Below, one piece after another: positions 44,440 to 54,700 of a stretch of DNA of 64,000 nt. The position numbers were made by a program, and so were the translations under genes. The notes under the pieces were generated by a model, which ran no database searches, was not told the origin of the DNA, and worked only from the letters and a program-made list of their open reading frames with translations. Location: NCBI GenBank assembly GCA_965243345.1, contig CBDEUR010000003.1, positions 2,232,001-2,296,000 on the forward strand. Direction: 5' to 3'. The DNA is from Bin52 sp965243345 (GTDB lineage: Bacteria > Pseudomonadota > Alphaproteobacteria > Thalassobaculales > Thalassobaculaceae). Position 1 is the first letter of the stretch; each line of letters begins with the position of its first letter.

Positions 44440-46239
44440 ATGCTGCACCTCGTCGGCGAGACCATCGACAAGCACCGCGCCCAGTATGGCTTGGTGACCG
44501 GCAGGCTCGTCCAGATCATGCGAGGCATCTATATCGCATCGGAGGACGACGCCGACGCTGTCCTTTTCGATCACGCGCTCAGGATCGCCGCCTATCTCTA
44601 CCCGAGCACCTATCTCAGCGGGGCGAGCGCCGAGCAGCTCGCGCCCACGCCCGACAGACGCCTGTTCCTGAGCGGTCGGCGCAATGCACGCACACGGCTA
44701 CGCAGCCTGGAAATCGTGCAGACGCGCGCGCCCGACGCGCCCGAAACGGAGACCGCTCAAACGACTGACCCGATGGGTGCACTGACGGTCCGGCGCTCGA
44801 CGCTTCGCTTTCGGTATCTGGAATCCTTCCGGCGGCGCAGTGAAGCCGGCGCGGCGATGCCGATCGACATGCAGACCGATATCGCCGCACGGCTCGTCGA
44901 GACCGCCAGCGGAGAGACGGCGGCGATCGTCGAATGCTGGCGACTGGCCGAGGCCAACGGATGGCGGGCGGAGGCGGGGCGCGCGGAAGCGTTCATCGCC
45001 ACGCCGTTGCGAGAGGCGCCGCCGCGAGGGAAGGCGCTTCATGTCGGATGGCACGGCGAGAAGATCGGGGTGCTGTCTCATGACGGATCCGCCTGGCGCT
45101 GGGAGCAGACCGCCACCGAAGGCGCGACGCCGGTTCGAACCGGGGAGCCGGGCCGCCTGCCGCCCTTTATCGAGAGCTTGCTGCCGGAGGGCTGGCTTGA
45201 ACGCGTCCTGAAGCCGAAGTCGGAGCGGGAGCTGATATCCGGCGGGAAGCGCTACATGTCCAACATTGTCATCTCCGAGGACGAGGACGATCTTCGCGCC
45301 CTTCCCGCGGACATGCTGGAGGGGCGGCTCGAAACCTACGCGAAGGAGGGTGCATTCGCCGGCGGCTACGCCGGGCCGGCGCCTGCCTTCGACGAAACGC
45401 TGGAAGACCGCATAGCCGCGCTGTTTGCATCGAACGCGATGCCGCGACTTTCGGGTTTCCAGATCAAGTCGCCGATGAACCTTTCACATGACGGCGTGCT
45501 GCGTCCGGCCGAAGGGGTGGCCTTCACGCATATCCTCAAGCCTTCGCCGGGAGCCGGCTTCGAGGACCTTCCTCTCGTTGAGGCAGCATGTCTGGCGGCT
45601 GCCCGGGCCTGCGGGTTCGAGACGGCTGCCCACGCGGTGGTCTCGATGCCGGGCGACCTGCCCGACGCACTGCTGGTCGAACGTTTCGACATCCGGCGAG
45701 ACCGCAATGACCGCCGAGAGATCGCCATGGAAGACATGGCGTCTGTTCGCGGCGTCGCGCCTTCCGAAAAGTACGAGGGCTCCATCGAGCAGACCGCCCG
45801 GGCGTTGCGGAGAGTCTCCACCGACGCCGACGCCGACGTCGCATTGCTGCTTGGCCGCGCTGTGCTCGCGTGGCTCATGGGCGATGGCGACTGCCACCTG
45901 AAGAACCTGGCCGTTCTGCGGGTTGCCTCCGACGGCACGGAGAACTTCGCATCTGTCCGGCTCGCCCCGGTCTACGATGCCGTGACGACACGGGCCTTCC
46001 CGGGCCTTGAGAGGGATCGCCTCGCGCTCTCGCTGGCGGGCAAGCGGGATCGGTTGTCGTCCCGCGACTTTGTCCGGGCCGGCGTGACGATGGACATGAA
46101 TGCGGGGACGGCCCGGGATATCGTCGCATCTCTGTGTGGTCGTTTGAGCACGCACCTTGGAGACCTTGAACCTGTCTCCGATCGCGTTGGTCGAGCAGTC
46201 GAGATCTGGAAGGCCAGAATCGAGACCGTTGCCGATTGA
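44440..46239 (+). CDS. HipA-family kinase fused to an AbiEi-like N-terminal domain
   Basis: Residues 1 to about 190 look like an AbiEi-type antitoxin: GLVTGRLVQIMRGIYIA, TYLSGASAEQLAPTPDRRLF, and a helical part after DPMGALTV. From about residue 200 a HipA kinase follows: LHVGWHGEKIGVLSHDG and PFIESLLPEGWLERVL (N-subdomain), the ATP-loop region RLSGFQIKSPMNLS, HILKPS, LLVERFDI, catalytic GDGDCHLKNLAVL near residue 480, and LAPVYDAVTT. HipA enzymes phosphorylate targets such as aminoacyl-tRNA synthetases. No separate HipB gene exists; the fused domain may play that part. GTAGGA precedes the ATG. Confidence 0.8.
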   Translation: MLHLVGETIDKHRAQYGLVTGRLVQIMRGIYIASEDDADAVLFDHALRIAAYLYPSTYLSGASAEQLAPTPDRRLFLSGRRNARTRLRSLEIVQTRAPDAPETETAQTTDPMGALTVRRSTLRFRYLESFRRRSEAGAAMPIDMQTDIAARLVETASGETAAIVECWRLAEANGWRAEAGRAEAFIATPLREAPPRGKALHVGWHGEKIGVLSHDGSAWRWEQTATEGATPVRTGEPGRLPPFIESLLPEGWLERVLKPKSERELISGGKRYMSNIVISEDEDDLRALPADMLEGRLETYAKEGAFAGGYAGPAPAFDETLEDRIAALFASNAMPRLSGFQIKSPMNLSHDGVLRPAEGVAFTHILKPSPGAGFEDLPLVEAACLAAARACGFETAAHAVVSMPGDLPDALLVERFDIRRDRNDRREIAMEDMASVRGVAPSEKYEGSIEQTARALRRVSTDADADVALLLGRAVLAWLMGDGDCHLKNLAVLRVASDGTENFASVRLAPVYDAVTTRAFPGLERDRLALSLAGKRDRLSSRDFVRAGVTMDMNAGTARDIVASLCGRLSTHLGDLEPVSDRVGRAVEIWKARIETVAD

Positions 46240-46840
46240 CCGCACGCAACCGTTACAGTCTTCCTGCAGCCGGCGCCGCACCTGCGAGAGGACGTGCGTG
46301 GCCAGGTTGAGAACTCGGATCCAGGACATGATCAGGTATCCGGAGTTGTTGATCACGCGCTGGAGGTTTCGCATCCGGACTTCCCGAGACCGCCCCACGA
46401 CGGTGTCGCGGGGCGCGGTCTTCCAGACCGGCGCCGAGAAGCCGCGCTTGGCGGGAGGCCAGCCGTTTCGGTCGTGGACGGCGCAGCGCATCCGGGCGCC
46501 AACCAGGGTCTTGTATCCGAGATAGTGGTACCGGGCGACGAACCCGTTCCACAGCCGGGACTCGCGAACGACGGGGCGCATGTCGAGCGGGTGGACTTCG
46601 TCGAGCATGGTCAGGGGTGGGAACTGCGGCGGTTCGCCGCCGGGTCCGAAGACGATCGGGTCGCTCGGGTTGCGTCACCTTCCCTGCGGCCGCAGAGCGA
46701 TCACGCCGTCGCGGCGAATGGCGGGCATGGCAACCCGCCACCATGTCCTTCAGCCCGCCGTCGGGCTTGAGGCACCCGATGCGCCGGCAGATCACGCGGA
46801 GCAGGTGATCCCGGCGGGCTTCATCGCTCACGCCACGCAT
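46240..46840 (-). pseudogene. Frameshifted, truncated DUF4338 (DruA-like) gene
   Basis: Minus-strand pieces in three frames rebuild a DUF4338 protein: LLRVICRRIGCLKPDGGLKD, then after a frameshift MPAIRRDGVIALRP, then after another MLDEVHPLDMRPVVRESRLW followed by ARYHYLGYKTL, RNLQRVINNSGYLIM and WIRVLNLATHVLSQ. The C-terminal third is missing where the HipA-fusion gene ends. DUF4338 proteins include DruA of Druantia anti-phage systems and many proteins linked to transposons. This copy is inactive. Confidence 0.7.
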
Positions 46841-47073
46841 TGATCACGGGCCGGCACCCGCAGGGCGGCGGCAGAGAACCCGGAAGCATGCGGCCAGCCA
46901 TGCGCCGAGCCCGACTTCCGGGCGAATCGCGTGAGGCGGCATCCATGCGTCGCGCGCCCTTGCCCGGGTAGGAACAACCCGGCCTGCCTGTCAGCATGAC
47001 GGTGGATCGCGGAATCGCGGAGTCGCGGATGCGAACCGGGAAGAATGTTGTGACTGCGGGCGCCGGGCGGTAG
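46841..47073. other. Intergenic region
   Basis: No gene is visible. It carries the promoter region of the HIG1 gene; no clear consensus boxes are seen. Confidence 0.35.
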
Positions 47074-47280
47074 ATGAAGGACATGGATGTCCTCGTCGTG
47101 ATCATGCTGGTCGTTGCCCTGCTTCTGGTCATCGGAACGCTGGCGGGCGGGCTGATCACCATGGCGCGCGGCGGTGACGCCGGACCGCGGCGGTCCAATC
47201 TGTTCATGCGCTACAGGGTGCTGTTCCAGGGCATCGCGGTGCTGCTGTTCATCATCCTTCTTGCGATCGCAAAGGGTTAG
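47074..47280 (+). CDS. HIG1-domain twin transmembrane protein
   Basis: This 68-residue protein has two membrane helices (VLVVIMLVVALLLVIGTLAG and YRVLFQGIAVLLFIILLAIA) joined by a polar basic loop with RRSNLFMRYRV, the layout of HIG1 (hypoxia-induced gene 1) proteins of alphaproteobacteria, related to mitochondrial respiratory supercomplex factors. A likely role is assembly or tuning of terminal oxidases. It lies 12 bases before the adenosyltransferase gene, and the same pairing occurs in many alphaproteobacteria, which supports a real operon. Confidence 0.8.
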   Translation: MKDMDVLVVIMLVVALLLVIGTLAGGLITMARGGDAGPRRSNLFMRYRVLFQGIAVLLFIILLAIAKG

Positions 47281-47292
47281 GAGGCATCCACC

Positions 47293-47856
47293 ATGGTCGT
47301 GCTCACGCGAATCTACACCCGGGGCGGCGACAGGGGCATGACGTCCCTGGGAGATGGCAGCCGCGTGGACAAGCATTCCGCCCGCCCGGAAGCCTACGGG
47401 ACGGTCGACGAGGCAAACGCCGCGATCGGGCTGGCCCGCCTGCACGCCTCGGGCGAGCCCGACGCCATGCTGGGCCGCATCCAGAACGACCTGTTCGATC
47501 TCGGTGCCGACCTGTGCACACCCCACAAGGAGAACCCGGAACACCCGCCACTGCGCGTGACCGGGGAACAGGTCCGGCGGCTTGAAGCGGAAATCGACAC
47601 CATGAACGAGCGCCTCGAGCCCCTGTCATCCTTCGTGCTGCCGGGCGGAAGCGTCCTGTCCGCCCACCTGCACCACGCGCGCACGGTTGTCCGCCGCGCC
47701 GAGCGGCACGTCACCCGGCTTTCCGGCACGGAACAGATCAACACGCACGCGGTCCGGTACGTAAACCGGCTGTCGGATCACCTGTTTGTGCTTGCACGCC
47801 ACGCCAACGGCGACGGACGCGAAGACGTGCTCTGGGTCCCGGGAGCGAACCGGTGA
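47293..47856 (+). CDS. Cob(I)alamin adenosyltransferase, PduO type
   Basis: This 187-residue enzyme adds the adenosyl group to reduced cobalamin. PduO-type motifs are clear: YTRGGDRGMTSLGDGSRV at the N-terminal ATP site, YGTVDEANAAIGLARL, FVLPGGSVLSAHLHHARTV, and the VRRAERHV helix with VNRLSDHLFVLARHAN. It supports B12-dependent enzymes. AGGAGGCATCC lies just before the start. It is downstream of the HIG1 gene in one operon. Confidence 0.93.
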   Translation: MVVLTRIYTRGGDRGMTSLGDGSRVDKHSARPEAYGTVDEANAAIGLARLHASGEPDAMLGRIQNDLFDLGADLCTPHKENPEHPPLRVTGEQVRRLEAEIDTMNERLEPLSSFVLPGGSVLSAHLHHARTVVRRAERHVTRLSGTEQINTHAVRYVNRLSDHLFVLARHANGDGREDVLWVPGANR

Positions 47857-48059
47857 TACCGGCCGCTGCAGGCGGGAACCGGTTGGCTGCCCCGGATCTT
47901 GTGGCCTCGACCGGCCTCGCCGCGCAGCGCGCCTTCGCTCCTGACACCAACCGGTGATGCCGACGTCCGCGCGATGCGCTCTCCCGCAGGCCGCAATCCG
48001 AACCGCGTTGCGCTCACAACGAGGTACGCCGGGGGACTTCACCCCGACACGGCTCCGTT
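47857..48059. other. Convergent intergenic region
   Basis: No gene is visible between the two convergent genes. No strong terminator hairpin with a T-run is evident. Confidence 0.35.
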
Positions 48060-48815
48060 CTACTGCACCAGCGGTGTCTCGGCGGAGGCGATGTCGAAAC
48101 CGGCAATCCTGGCGCTGCCGGCGAGCAGCCGGACATACTGCCCGAACGCGCGGCGCCAGGACGCCTCCTTCAGGTACTCCGCGATCTTCTCGGCCACGGC
48201 CTCGTAGGGCAGTGCACGTCCCGGCACGCGCTTGTCCACGCGCACGACATGCACCCCGTAGCGCGTCTTGACCGGCACCGGCGAGAGCTGTCCCTCTTCG
48301 AGGTTGAACAGAAAGGTCTCCATTTCCGGAACCGTGTCGCCGCGCGACAATTGCCCGAGGCGCCCGTCATTGTGCCGTGAATCGCAGGCCGACCGCGCCC
48401 GCGCGACATCGCCGAACCGGTCCGGCGAAGCGGACAGCACATCGATCAGTTCGCCGGCCAGGGCTTCCGCCCGCGCACGCTCCTCCTCGTCATCGGGCCG
48501 CGCCGGCAACAGGATGTGCGCCGCCTCGACCAGGTCGGGGCTGCGGAAGCGCGACGGGTTGTTGGCGTAATACCGTCGACATTCCGCTTCCTCCGGCGCG
48601 GGAACGTCGACCTCACGCTCGATCACGTCGCCGATCGCGGTCTCCTCGTGCGAGACGTCGAAGCCGAGAGCGCGGGCCCGGTCCAGGAGGAGGGCCCGGA
48701 TCACCAGCCATTGGGCCGCCGCGCGGCGCGCGGCATCCGCGTTCTCCGCCGGGTGATACTGCATCTCGCGCAGGATCTCTTCCTCGTCGATGCAGCGGTC
48801 ATTGACGCGGATCAT
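48060..48815 (-). CDS. Parvulin-type peptidyl-prolyl isomerase of the nar operon
   Basis: This 251-residue protein has an N-terminal helical chaperone-like part and a PpiC/parvulin domain: VEAAHILLPA near residue 115, GDVARARSACDSRHNDGRLGQ, and VKTRYGVHVVRVDKRVPG. It lacks a signal peptide, so it acts in the cytoplasm. It lies eight bases after narI on the same strand; similar PPIases, like NifM for nitrogenase, occur in nar operons of many proteobacteria and are thought to help nitrate reductase mature. Confidence 0.85.
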   Translation of the reverse strand: MIRVNDRCIDEEEILREMQYHPAENADAARRAAAQWLVIRALLLDRARALGFDVSHEETAIGDVIEREVDVPAPEEAECRRYYANNPSRFRSPDLVEAAHILLPARPDDEEERARAEALAGELIDVLSASPDRFGDVARARSACDSRHNDGRLGQLSRGDTVPEMETFLFNLEEGQLSPVPVKTRYGVHVVRVDKRVPGRALPYEAVAEKIAEYLKEASWRRAFGQYVRLLAGSARIAGFDIASAETPLVQ

Positions 48816-48823
48816 GGCTGTCG

Positions 48824-49528
48824 TCAGGCCGCGCGGCGGCCTTCGCGGGTACGCACCACCTGGTAGCCGCGCCGCCCCAGATACCCGACCGGCGCACTCC
48901 AGACATGCACCAGGCGGCTGAACGGGAACACGAGGAAGATCGTGAGGCCAAGGACGATATGCGCCTGGTAGATCCAGTGGACGCCCATCACGTAGTCGGC
49001 CGCATCGGACTGGAAGGTGACGATCTTCTGCGCCCACAGCGAGAGCTGAACCATGATCTCGCCGCCTTCCCTGTGCGCCCAGGACAGGGGCAGGCTCGCG
49101 AGCCCGAGTACGAGCTGGAGCCAGAGCATGACCAGGATCGCGATGTCCATGACGCTGGAGGTGGCGCGGATGCGCGGGTCGAACACCCGGCGGTGGAGAA
49201 GCATGGTGAGACCGACAAAGCACACCACGCCGAACAGGCCGCCGGCGACGATGGCGAGCACCTGCTTGGTGCCCGAACTCATGCCGAAGGCGTGATAGAT
49301 CGGGCTGGGCGTCAGCAATCCGACGAAATGTCCGAAGAACAGCAGCAGGATGCCCACGTGGAACAGGACGCTGCCCCAGATCAGCTGGCGGCGGCGCAGC
49401 AACTGGCTCGAACCGCTTCGCCACGTGTACTGCTCGCGGTCGAAACGGATGAGGCTGCCCGCCAGGAACACCGTGGCCGCCAGATACGGGTAGTAGCCGA
49501 ACACGAGGATGTGGAACCAGTCAGCCAT
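48824..49528 (-). CDS. narI: Respiratory nitrate reductase gamma subunit
   Basis: This 234-residue cytochrome b subunit has five hydrophobic segments, with the haem-ligand histidines in the expected places (FHVGILLLFFGHFVGLL and HWIYQAHIVLGLTIFLVFP). It takes electrons from ubiquinol and passes them to NarH. The start follows the narJ stop by three bases. Length is close to that of E. coli NarI (225). Confidence 0.95.
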   Translation of the reverse strand: MADWFHILVFGYYPYLAATVFLAGSLIRFDREQYTWRSGSSQLLRRRQLIWGSVLFHVGILLLFFGHFVGLLTPSPIYHAFGMSSGTKQVLAIVAGGLFGVVCFVGLTMLLHRRVFDPRIRATSSVMDIAILVMLWLQLVLGLASLPLSWAHREGGEIMVQLSLWAQKIVTFQSDAADYVMGVHWIYQAHIVLGLTIFLVFPFSRLVHVWSAPVGYLGRRGYQVVRTREGRRAA

Positions 49529-49531
49529 TGG

Positions 49532-50236
49532 TCATGCTCCGTCGATTCCGGGCGGACGCGGCGGGTCCGGGGGTACGGCCATGCGGTTCAGCACGTCGCG
49601 GGCCGCAACGCAGCCGCCGTCGGGCGCGCCGTCGAAGGCCGGGGCTTCCTCCCATTCACTGTCAATCTCCGCCGCTTCCTCCGCCGGGGACTTGTCATGC
49701 TGCAGCAGCCCCTCGACCAGGGCGCGGTCGGGCCTGCGGGCCGCCAGGTCCTCCAGGGCCCGCAGCACACCGGCATAGTCGCTGCCGCGCCGTTCCAGCC
49801 GGACGCGGATCGCCGCGAGGATATGGACCACGTCGCCGATCAGGTCCGACGCTTCCCTCGGCTCGACAAGGGACAGGAACTCGAGGAAGAGCGGGAGATA
49901 GTCGGGCAGCTCGTTCGCGCCGATGCTGTAGCCTTTCGTCCGGTAATGCTCCGCGAGATTGACCATCGCCTGGCCGCGGTCGCGGGATTCCCCGTGAATG
50001 TGTTCGAACAGGTGCAGCGAGAGGTTTCGCGAACGGTCGAACAGGCCGACATAGGCCTCCTGGGCAGCCAGCAGGTCCTCGCGCGCCAGCCTCGCAGCCA
50101 GCCCGCTGACCGCGGAGCGCGAGGACCGTGACAGGGCACGCTCCCGGTCGACGAGCGCGGCGATGTCGCCCGCCGCCCCCGCCAGCCCGGGGCTCGGGTA
50201 CTGCAGCAGCGCACCGAGAGCCCGGTAAATCATCAT
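49532..50236 (-). CDS. narJ: Nitrate reductase molybdenum cofactor assembly chaperone
   Basis: This 234-residue protein is the TorD/NarJ-family chaperone that binds apo-NarG and helps insert the cofactor. Typical parts are LGALLQYPSPGLA at the N-terminus, LSLHLFEHIHGESRDRGQAM, and ANELPDYLPLFLEFLSL. The ATG at 50236 overlaps the narH stop (ATGATGA). It is not part of the final enzyme. Confidence 0.93.
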   Translation of the reverse strand: MMIYRALGALLQYPSPGLAGAAGDIAALVDRERALSRSSRSAVSGLAARLAREDLLAAQEAYVGLFDRSRNLSLHLFEHIHGESRDRGQAMVNLAEHYRTKGYSIGANELPDYLPLFLEFLSLVEPREASDLIGDVVHILAAIRVRLERRGSDYAGVLRALEDLAARRPDRALVEGLLQHDKSPAEEAAEIDSEWEEAPAFDGAPDGGCVAARDVLNRMAVPPDPPRPPGIDGA

Positions 50237-51777
50237 CGCCCGGGTGCCTCCCTGTCGGAGCGACCGCCGGCGGACGGGCCGACCCGCACCTCGTGGCTGA
50301 ACAGGTCGATCTTGCCGCCGCCGCCGCTGCAGCCGTCGCCGAAGCTGAAGCCGCATTCGCCGCGCAGGTCGAACGCCTCCTCCGCGTATTCCCGGTGGCT
50401 GGTCGGGATCACGAACCTGTCCTCGTAGTTCGCGATCGCCATGGTCTGGTACATGTCCTCGATCGCGGCCTCGGTCAGGCCGACCCGGTCCAGCACCTCC
50501 AGCTCGCGCCTGTCTTCGACATGCCGCGCGCGCATGTAGGCCCGCATCGCTAGCATCCGCTCCAGTGCGAGCCTGACCGGAGCCTCGTCGCCCGCGGTCA
50601 GCAGGTTGGCGAGGTAGCGCAGCGGGATGCGCAGCTGCGAGACATCCGGGATGAGGCCGTGCGAACCGAGCGCACCCGCCTCCGCCGCCGACTGGATCGG
50701 CGAGAGGGGCGGCACATACCAGACCATGGGCAGGGTGCGGTATTCGGGATGCAGCGGAAACGCCACCTTCCAGTCCATCGCCATGCGATAGACCGGTGAG
50801 CGCTGCGCGGCGTCAAGCCAGGACTGCGGTACCCCGTCGGCCCGCGCCTGCCGGATCACTTCGGGATCGAAGGGATCGAGGAAGATGTCGAGTTGCGCCT
50901 GGTACAGGTCCTTCGGGTCCTCGACAGCGGCGGCGGACTCGATCCGGTCGGCGTCGTAGAGCAGCACGCCCAGGTAACGGATGCGTCCGACGCAGGTCTC
51001 CGAACAGACTGTCGGCTGGCCCGCCTCGATGCGCGGATAGCAGAAGATGCACTTCTCCGACTTCCCGGAACGCCAGTTGTAGTAGATCTTCTTGTAGGGG
51101 CAGCCCGAGACGCACATGCGCCAGCCGCGGCACTTGTCCTGGTCGATCAGGACGATGCCGTCCTCTTCCCGCTTGTAGATCGCGCCCGACGGACAGGCCG
51201 CCACGCAGGTCGGGTTCAGGCAATGCTCGCACAGGCGCGGCAGGTACATCATGAAGGTGTTTTCGAACTGGCCGTACACCTCCTTCTCGATCGCCTCGAA
51301 ATTCACGTCCCGGCTGCGCTTGGAAAACTCGCCACCGAGAATCTCCTCCCAGTTCGGACCCCACTCGATCTTTTCCATCCGCTCGCCGCTGATGAGCGAC
51401 CGCGGGCGCGCCGTGGGGGGGGTCTCGGACTCCGGAGCGTTGTGCAGATGCTCGTAGTCGAATGTGAAGGGCTCGTAGTAGTCGTCGATCTCCGGCATGT
51501 CCGGGTTGGCGAATATCTTCGCAAGGATACGCAGCTTTCCGCCCATCTTCGGTGCGATGCGCCCGTTCTTCTTGCGAACCCAGCCCCCGTTCCAGACCTC
51601 CTGGTTCTCCCATTCCTTGGGATAGCCGACACCGGGCTTGGTCTCGACATTGTTGAACCACGCGTATTCCATGCCCTCGCGGCTGGTCCAGACGTTCTTG
51701 CAGGTCACCGAGCAGGTATGGCAGCCGATGCACTTGTCGAGGTTGAGCACCTTGCCGATCTGTGCGCGAATCTTCAT
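50233..51777 (-). CDS. narH: Respiratory nitrate reductase beta subunit
   Basis: This 514-residue iron-sulfur subunit carries the four expected cysteine clusters: CIGCHTCSVTC at residues 16 to 26, CEHCLNPTCVAACPSG, CRGWRMCVSGCPYKK (the tryptophan marks the 3Fe-4S site), and KCIFC with CSETCVGR. It links NarI haem to NarG. Its start overlaps the narG stop by four bases. Confidence 0.97.
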   Translation of the reverse strand: MKIRAQIGKVLNLDKCIGCHTCSVTCKNVWTSREGMEYAWFNNVETKPGVGYPKEWENQEVWNGGWVRKKNGRIAPKMGGKLRILAKIFANPDMPEIDDYYEPFTFDYEHLHNAPESETPPTARPRSLISGERMEKIEWGPNWEEILGGEFSKRSRDVNFEAIEKEVYGQFENTFMMYLPRLCEHCLNPTCVAACPSGAIYKREEDGIVLIDQDKCRGWRMCVSGCPYKKIYYNWRSGKSEKCIFCYPRIEAGQPTVCSETCVGRIRYLGVLLYDADRIESAAAVEDPKDLYQAQLDIFLDPFDPEVIRQARADGVPQSWLDAAQRSPVYRMAMDWKVAFPLHPEYRTLPMVWYVPPLSPIQSAAEAGALGSHGLIPDVSQLRIPLRYLANLLTAGDEAPVRLALERMLAMRAYMRARHVEDRRELEVLDRVGLTEAAIEDMYQTMAIANYEDRFVIPTSHREYAEEAFDLRGECGFSFGDGCSGGGGKIDLFSHEVRVGPSAGGRSDREAPGR

Positions 51778-54700
51778 TCTGCCGCCTCCTTCTCCGGGGC
51801 CCGCAGGGGACCGTCCTTCCAGTCGACCGTCTGCATCCTGCGCACGATCACGAACTCGTCGCGGTTCGAGCCGACGGTACCGTAGTAGTTGAAGCCGTAG
51901 GACTGCTGCGCGTAGCCGCCGACCATGTGGGTCGGCTTGACCGTCGCGCGGGTGACCGAATTGTGGATGCCGCCGCGCCCGCCGGTCACCTCGCTCGCCG
52001 GCACGTTCACGATCTTCTCCTGCGCGTGGTACATCAGCGTCATGCCCTCCGGCACGCGCTGGCTGACGACCGCGCGTGCGACCAGCGCGCCGTTGGTGTT
52101 GTAGGCCTCGATCCAGTCATTGTCCGCGACGCCGATCTTGCGGGCGTCGGTTTCACTGATCCACACGATGGGCCCGCCACGCGAAAGCGTCAGCATCAGC
52201 AGGTTGTCGGTATAGGTGCTGTGGATGCCCCATTTCTGGTGCGGCGTGATGAAATTCAGCACCACCTGCGGACTGCCGTTGTCCTTGTCGTCGATCAGCG
52301 GCCGGATGGTCTTGGTATCGACCGGCGGCTTGTACACGCAGAGCTGTTCTCCGAAGGCGCGCATCCACAGATGATCCTGGTAGAGCTGCTGGCGCCCGCT
52401 CAGCGTGCGCCAGGGGATCAGCTCGTGCACATTGGTGTAGCCGGCGGTGTAGGTGACATGTTCCGCCTCCACGCCTGACCAGGTGGGCGACGAGATGATC
52501 TTGCGGGGCTGGGCCTGCAGGTCGCGGAAGCGCAGCTTGTCCTCCTCGCGGGCTGCCGCGAGATGTTCGTGGTCGCGCCCGGTGGCCCTGCCAAGCGCCG
52601 CCCAGGCCTTGACGGCAACATGCCCGTTGGTCTCGGGCGCCAGCGCCAGCACCACCTCGGTCGCGTCGACGTCGGACTCGATCCTGGGCAACCCCTGCGA
52701 GACGCCCTCCTCGCGCACCTCGCCGTTGAGCCGCCTGAGGAAATCGACCTCGTCCTCGGTGTTCCAGGCAATTCCCTTGCCGCCGTTGCCGACCTTCGTC
52801 ATCAGCGGACCCAGGGCAGTGAACTTCCTGTAGGTGCTCGGAAAGTCGCGTTCGACCACGACCATGTTCGGCATGGTCGTTCCCGGGACCGGATCACACT
52901 CGCCCTGCTTCCAGTCGGTGACCTCGAGCGGCTGGGCCAGTTCCGTCGGGGTGTCGTGCAGCGTCGGCACCAGCACGAGATCGCGCTCGGTGCCCAGTTC
53001 GCCCTCCGCCACCTCCGAGAAGGTCTTCGCGATACCCTTGAAGATCTCCCAGTCGCTGCGTGACTCCCAGACCGGGTCGACCGCCGCCGAGAGCGGGTGA
53101 ATGAAGGGGTGCATGTCGGAAGTGTTGAGGTCGTTCTTCTCGTACCAGGTGGCCGTCGGCAGAACGATGTCCGAATACAGGCAGGTGGTGGACATTCGGA
53201 AATCGAGCGTGACCAGCAGGTCGAGCTTGCCTTCCGGCGCGGCGTCGCGCCATGCCACCTCGACCGGCTTCTGCTCGCCGGTCTCGCCGAGATCCCTGCC
53301 CTGCACCCCGTGCTGGGTGCCGAGCAGGTGTTTCAGGAAGTACTCGTGGCCCTTGCCGCTCGAGCCGAGCAGGTTGGAGCGCCAGACAAACAGGTTGCGG
53401 GGCCAGTTTCTCGGATCGTCGGGATCCTCGCAGGACATCTGCAGACTGCCGTCGCGCAGCCCGGCGACCGCCGCCTGCACCGGATCGGCATCGCCGGCGC
53501 TCCTGGTGACCTCCAGCGGGTTGGTCGCGAGTTGCGGAGCCGACGGCAGCCAGCCCATTCGCTCGGACCGGACATTGAAGTCTATCAGGCTGAGCGACTG
53601 CCAGTCGCCCTCGGGCGCGAGCGGCGAGACAATCTCGTCCACGGAGAGTTTCTCGTAGCGCCACTGGTCGGTGTGGCTGTACCAGAACGACGTGCTGTTC
53701 ATCTGCCGCGGCGGACGGTTCCAGTCCAGCGCGAAGGCCAGGGGCAGCCAGCCGGTCTGCGGGCGCAGCTTCTCCTGACCGACATAGTGCGACCAGCCGC
53801 CGCCCGATTTCCCGACACACCCGCACATCACCAGCATGTTGATGATGCTGCGGTAGATCATGTCCATGTGGTACCAGTGGTTGAGCGCGGCCCCGACAAT
53901 GACCATCGAACGACCCTCGGTCCGGTGCGCATTGTCGGCAAACTGCCGGGCGACAGCGATGACCTTGTCCCGCGCAACCCCGGTGATGCGCTCCTGCCAG
54001 GCCGGCGTATAGGGCACATCGTCGTCGAGGCTCGCCGCCACGTTCTCGCCGCCGAGCCCGCGGTCGAGCCCGTAGTTCGCCACGAACAGGTCGTAGACGG
54101 TGGCGACCAGCACCTCGCCGTCGGCCGTCGGGAGCTTCCTGACCGGCACGTTGCGCCACAGCACCTCGTCGTGATCCGTGCCGGCGAAATGCTCGTGCTT
54201 CGCGTGACCGAAATAGGGGAAGCCGACGGAGACGACCTCGTCGCGGATGTCGATGAGACTCAGCCTGAGGCTCGTGCGCGAACCGTCGCCGCCGTTCTTC
54301 TCCTCGATGTTCCACTTGCCGGCCTCGCCCCAGCGAAAGCCGATCGAGCCGACGGGACAGACCGGCTCGTCGTCCCGTGCCCCGTCGATGGCGACGGTCT
54401 TCCATTCGGGGTTGTTGTCCTGCCCCAGCGCGCCCGGCAGGTCGGCCGCGCGCAACATGCGGTCCGGCACGTATCCGTTTTCCGTATGCCGCAGTGTGAC
54501 CAGGAACGGCATGTCGGTGTACCGGCGGCAGTAGTCCTCGAAATACGGGCTCCTGCCCGCCAGGTGCCACTCCTTCAGGATCACGTGCCCCATCGCCAGG
54601 GCGAGGGCGGCGTCGGTGCCCTGTTTCGGGTTGAGCCAGATATCGGCAAACTTGGACGCCTCGCTGTAGTCGGGCGTGACCGTCACCGTCGTCGCGCCCT

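Noticed and set aside
41982..44768. A 928-codon plus-strand open frame opposite rsmB and guaB, running into the HipA-fusion gene
   Set aside because: It is the antisense of two well-recognised genes, with no family signal, and its composition changes at each gene boundary.
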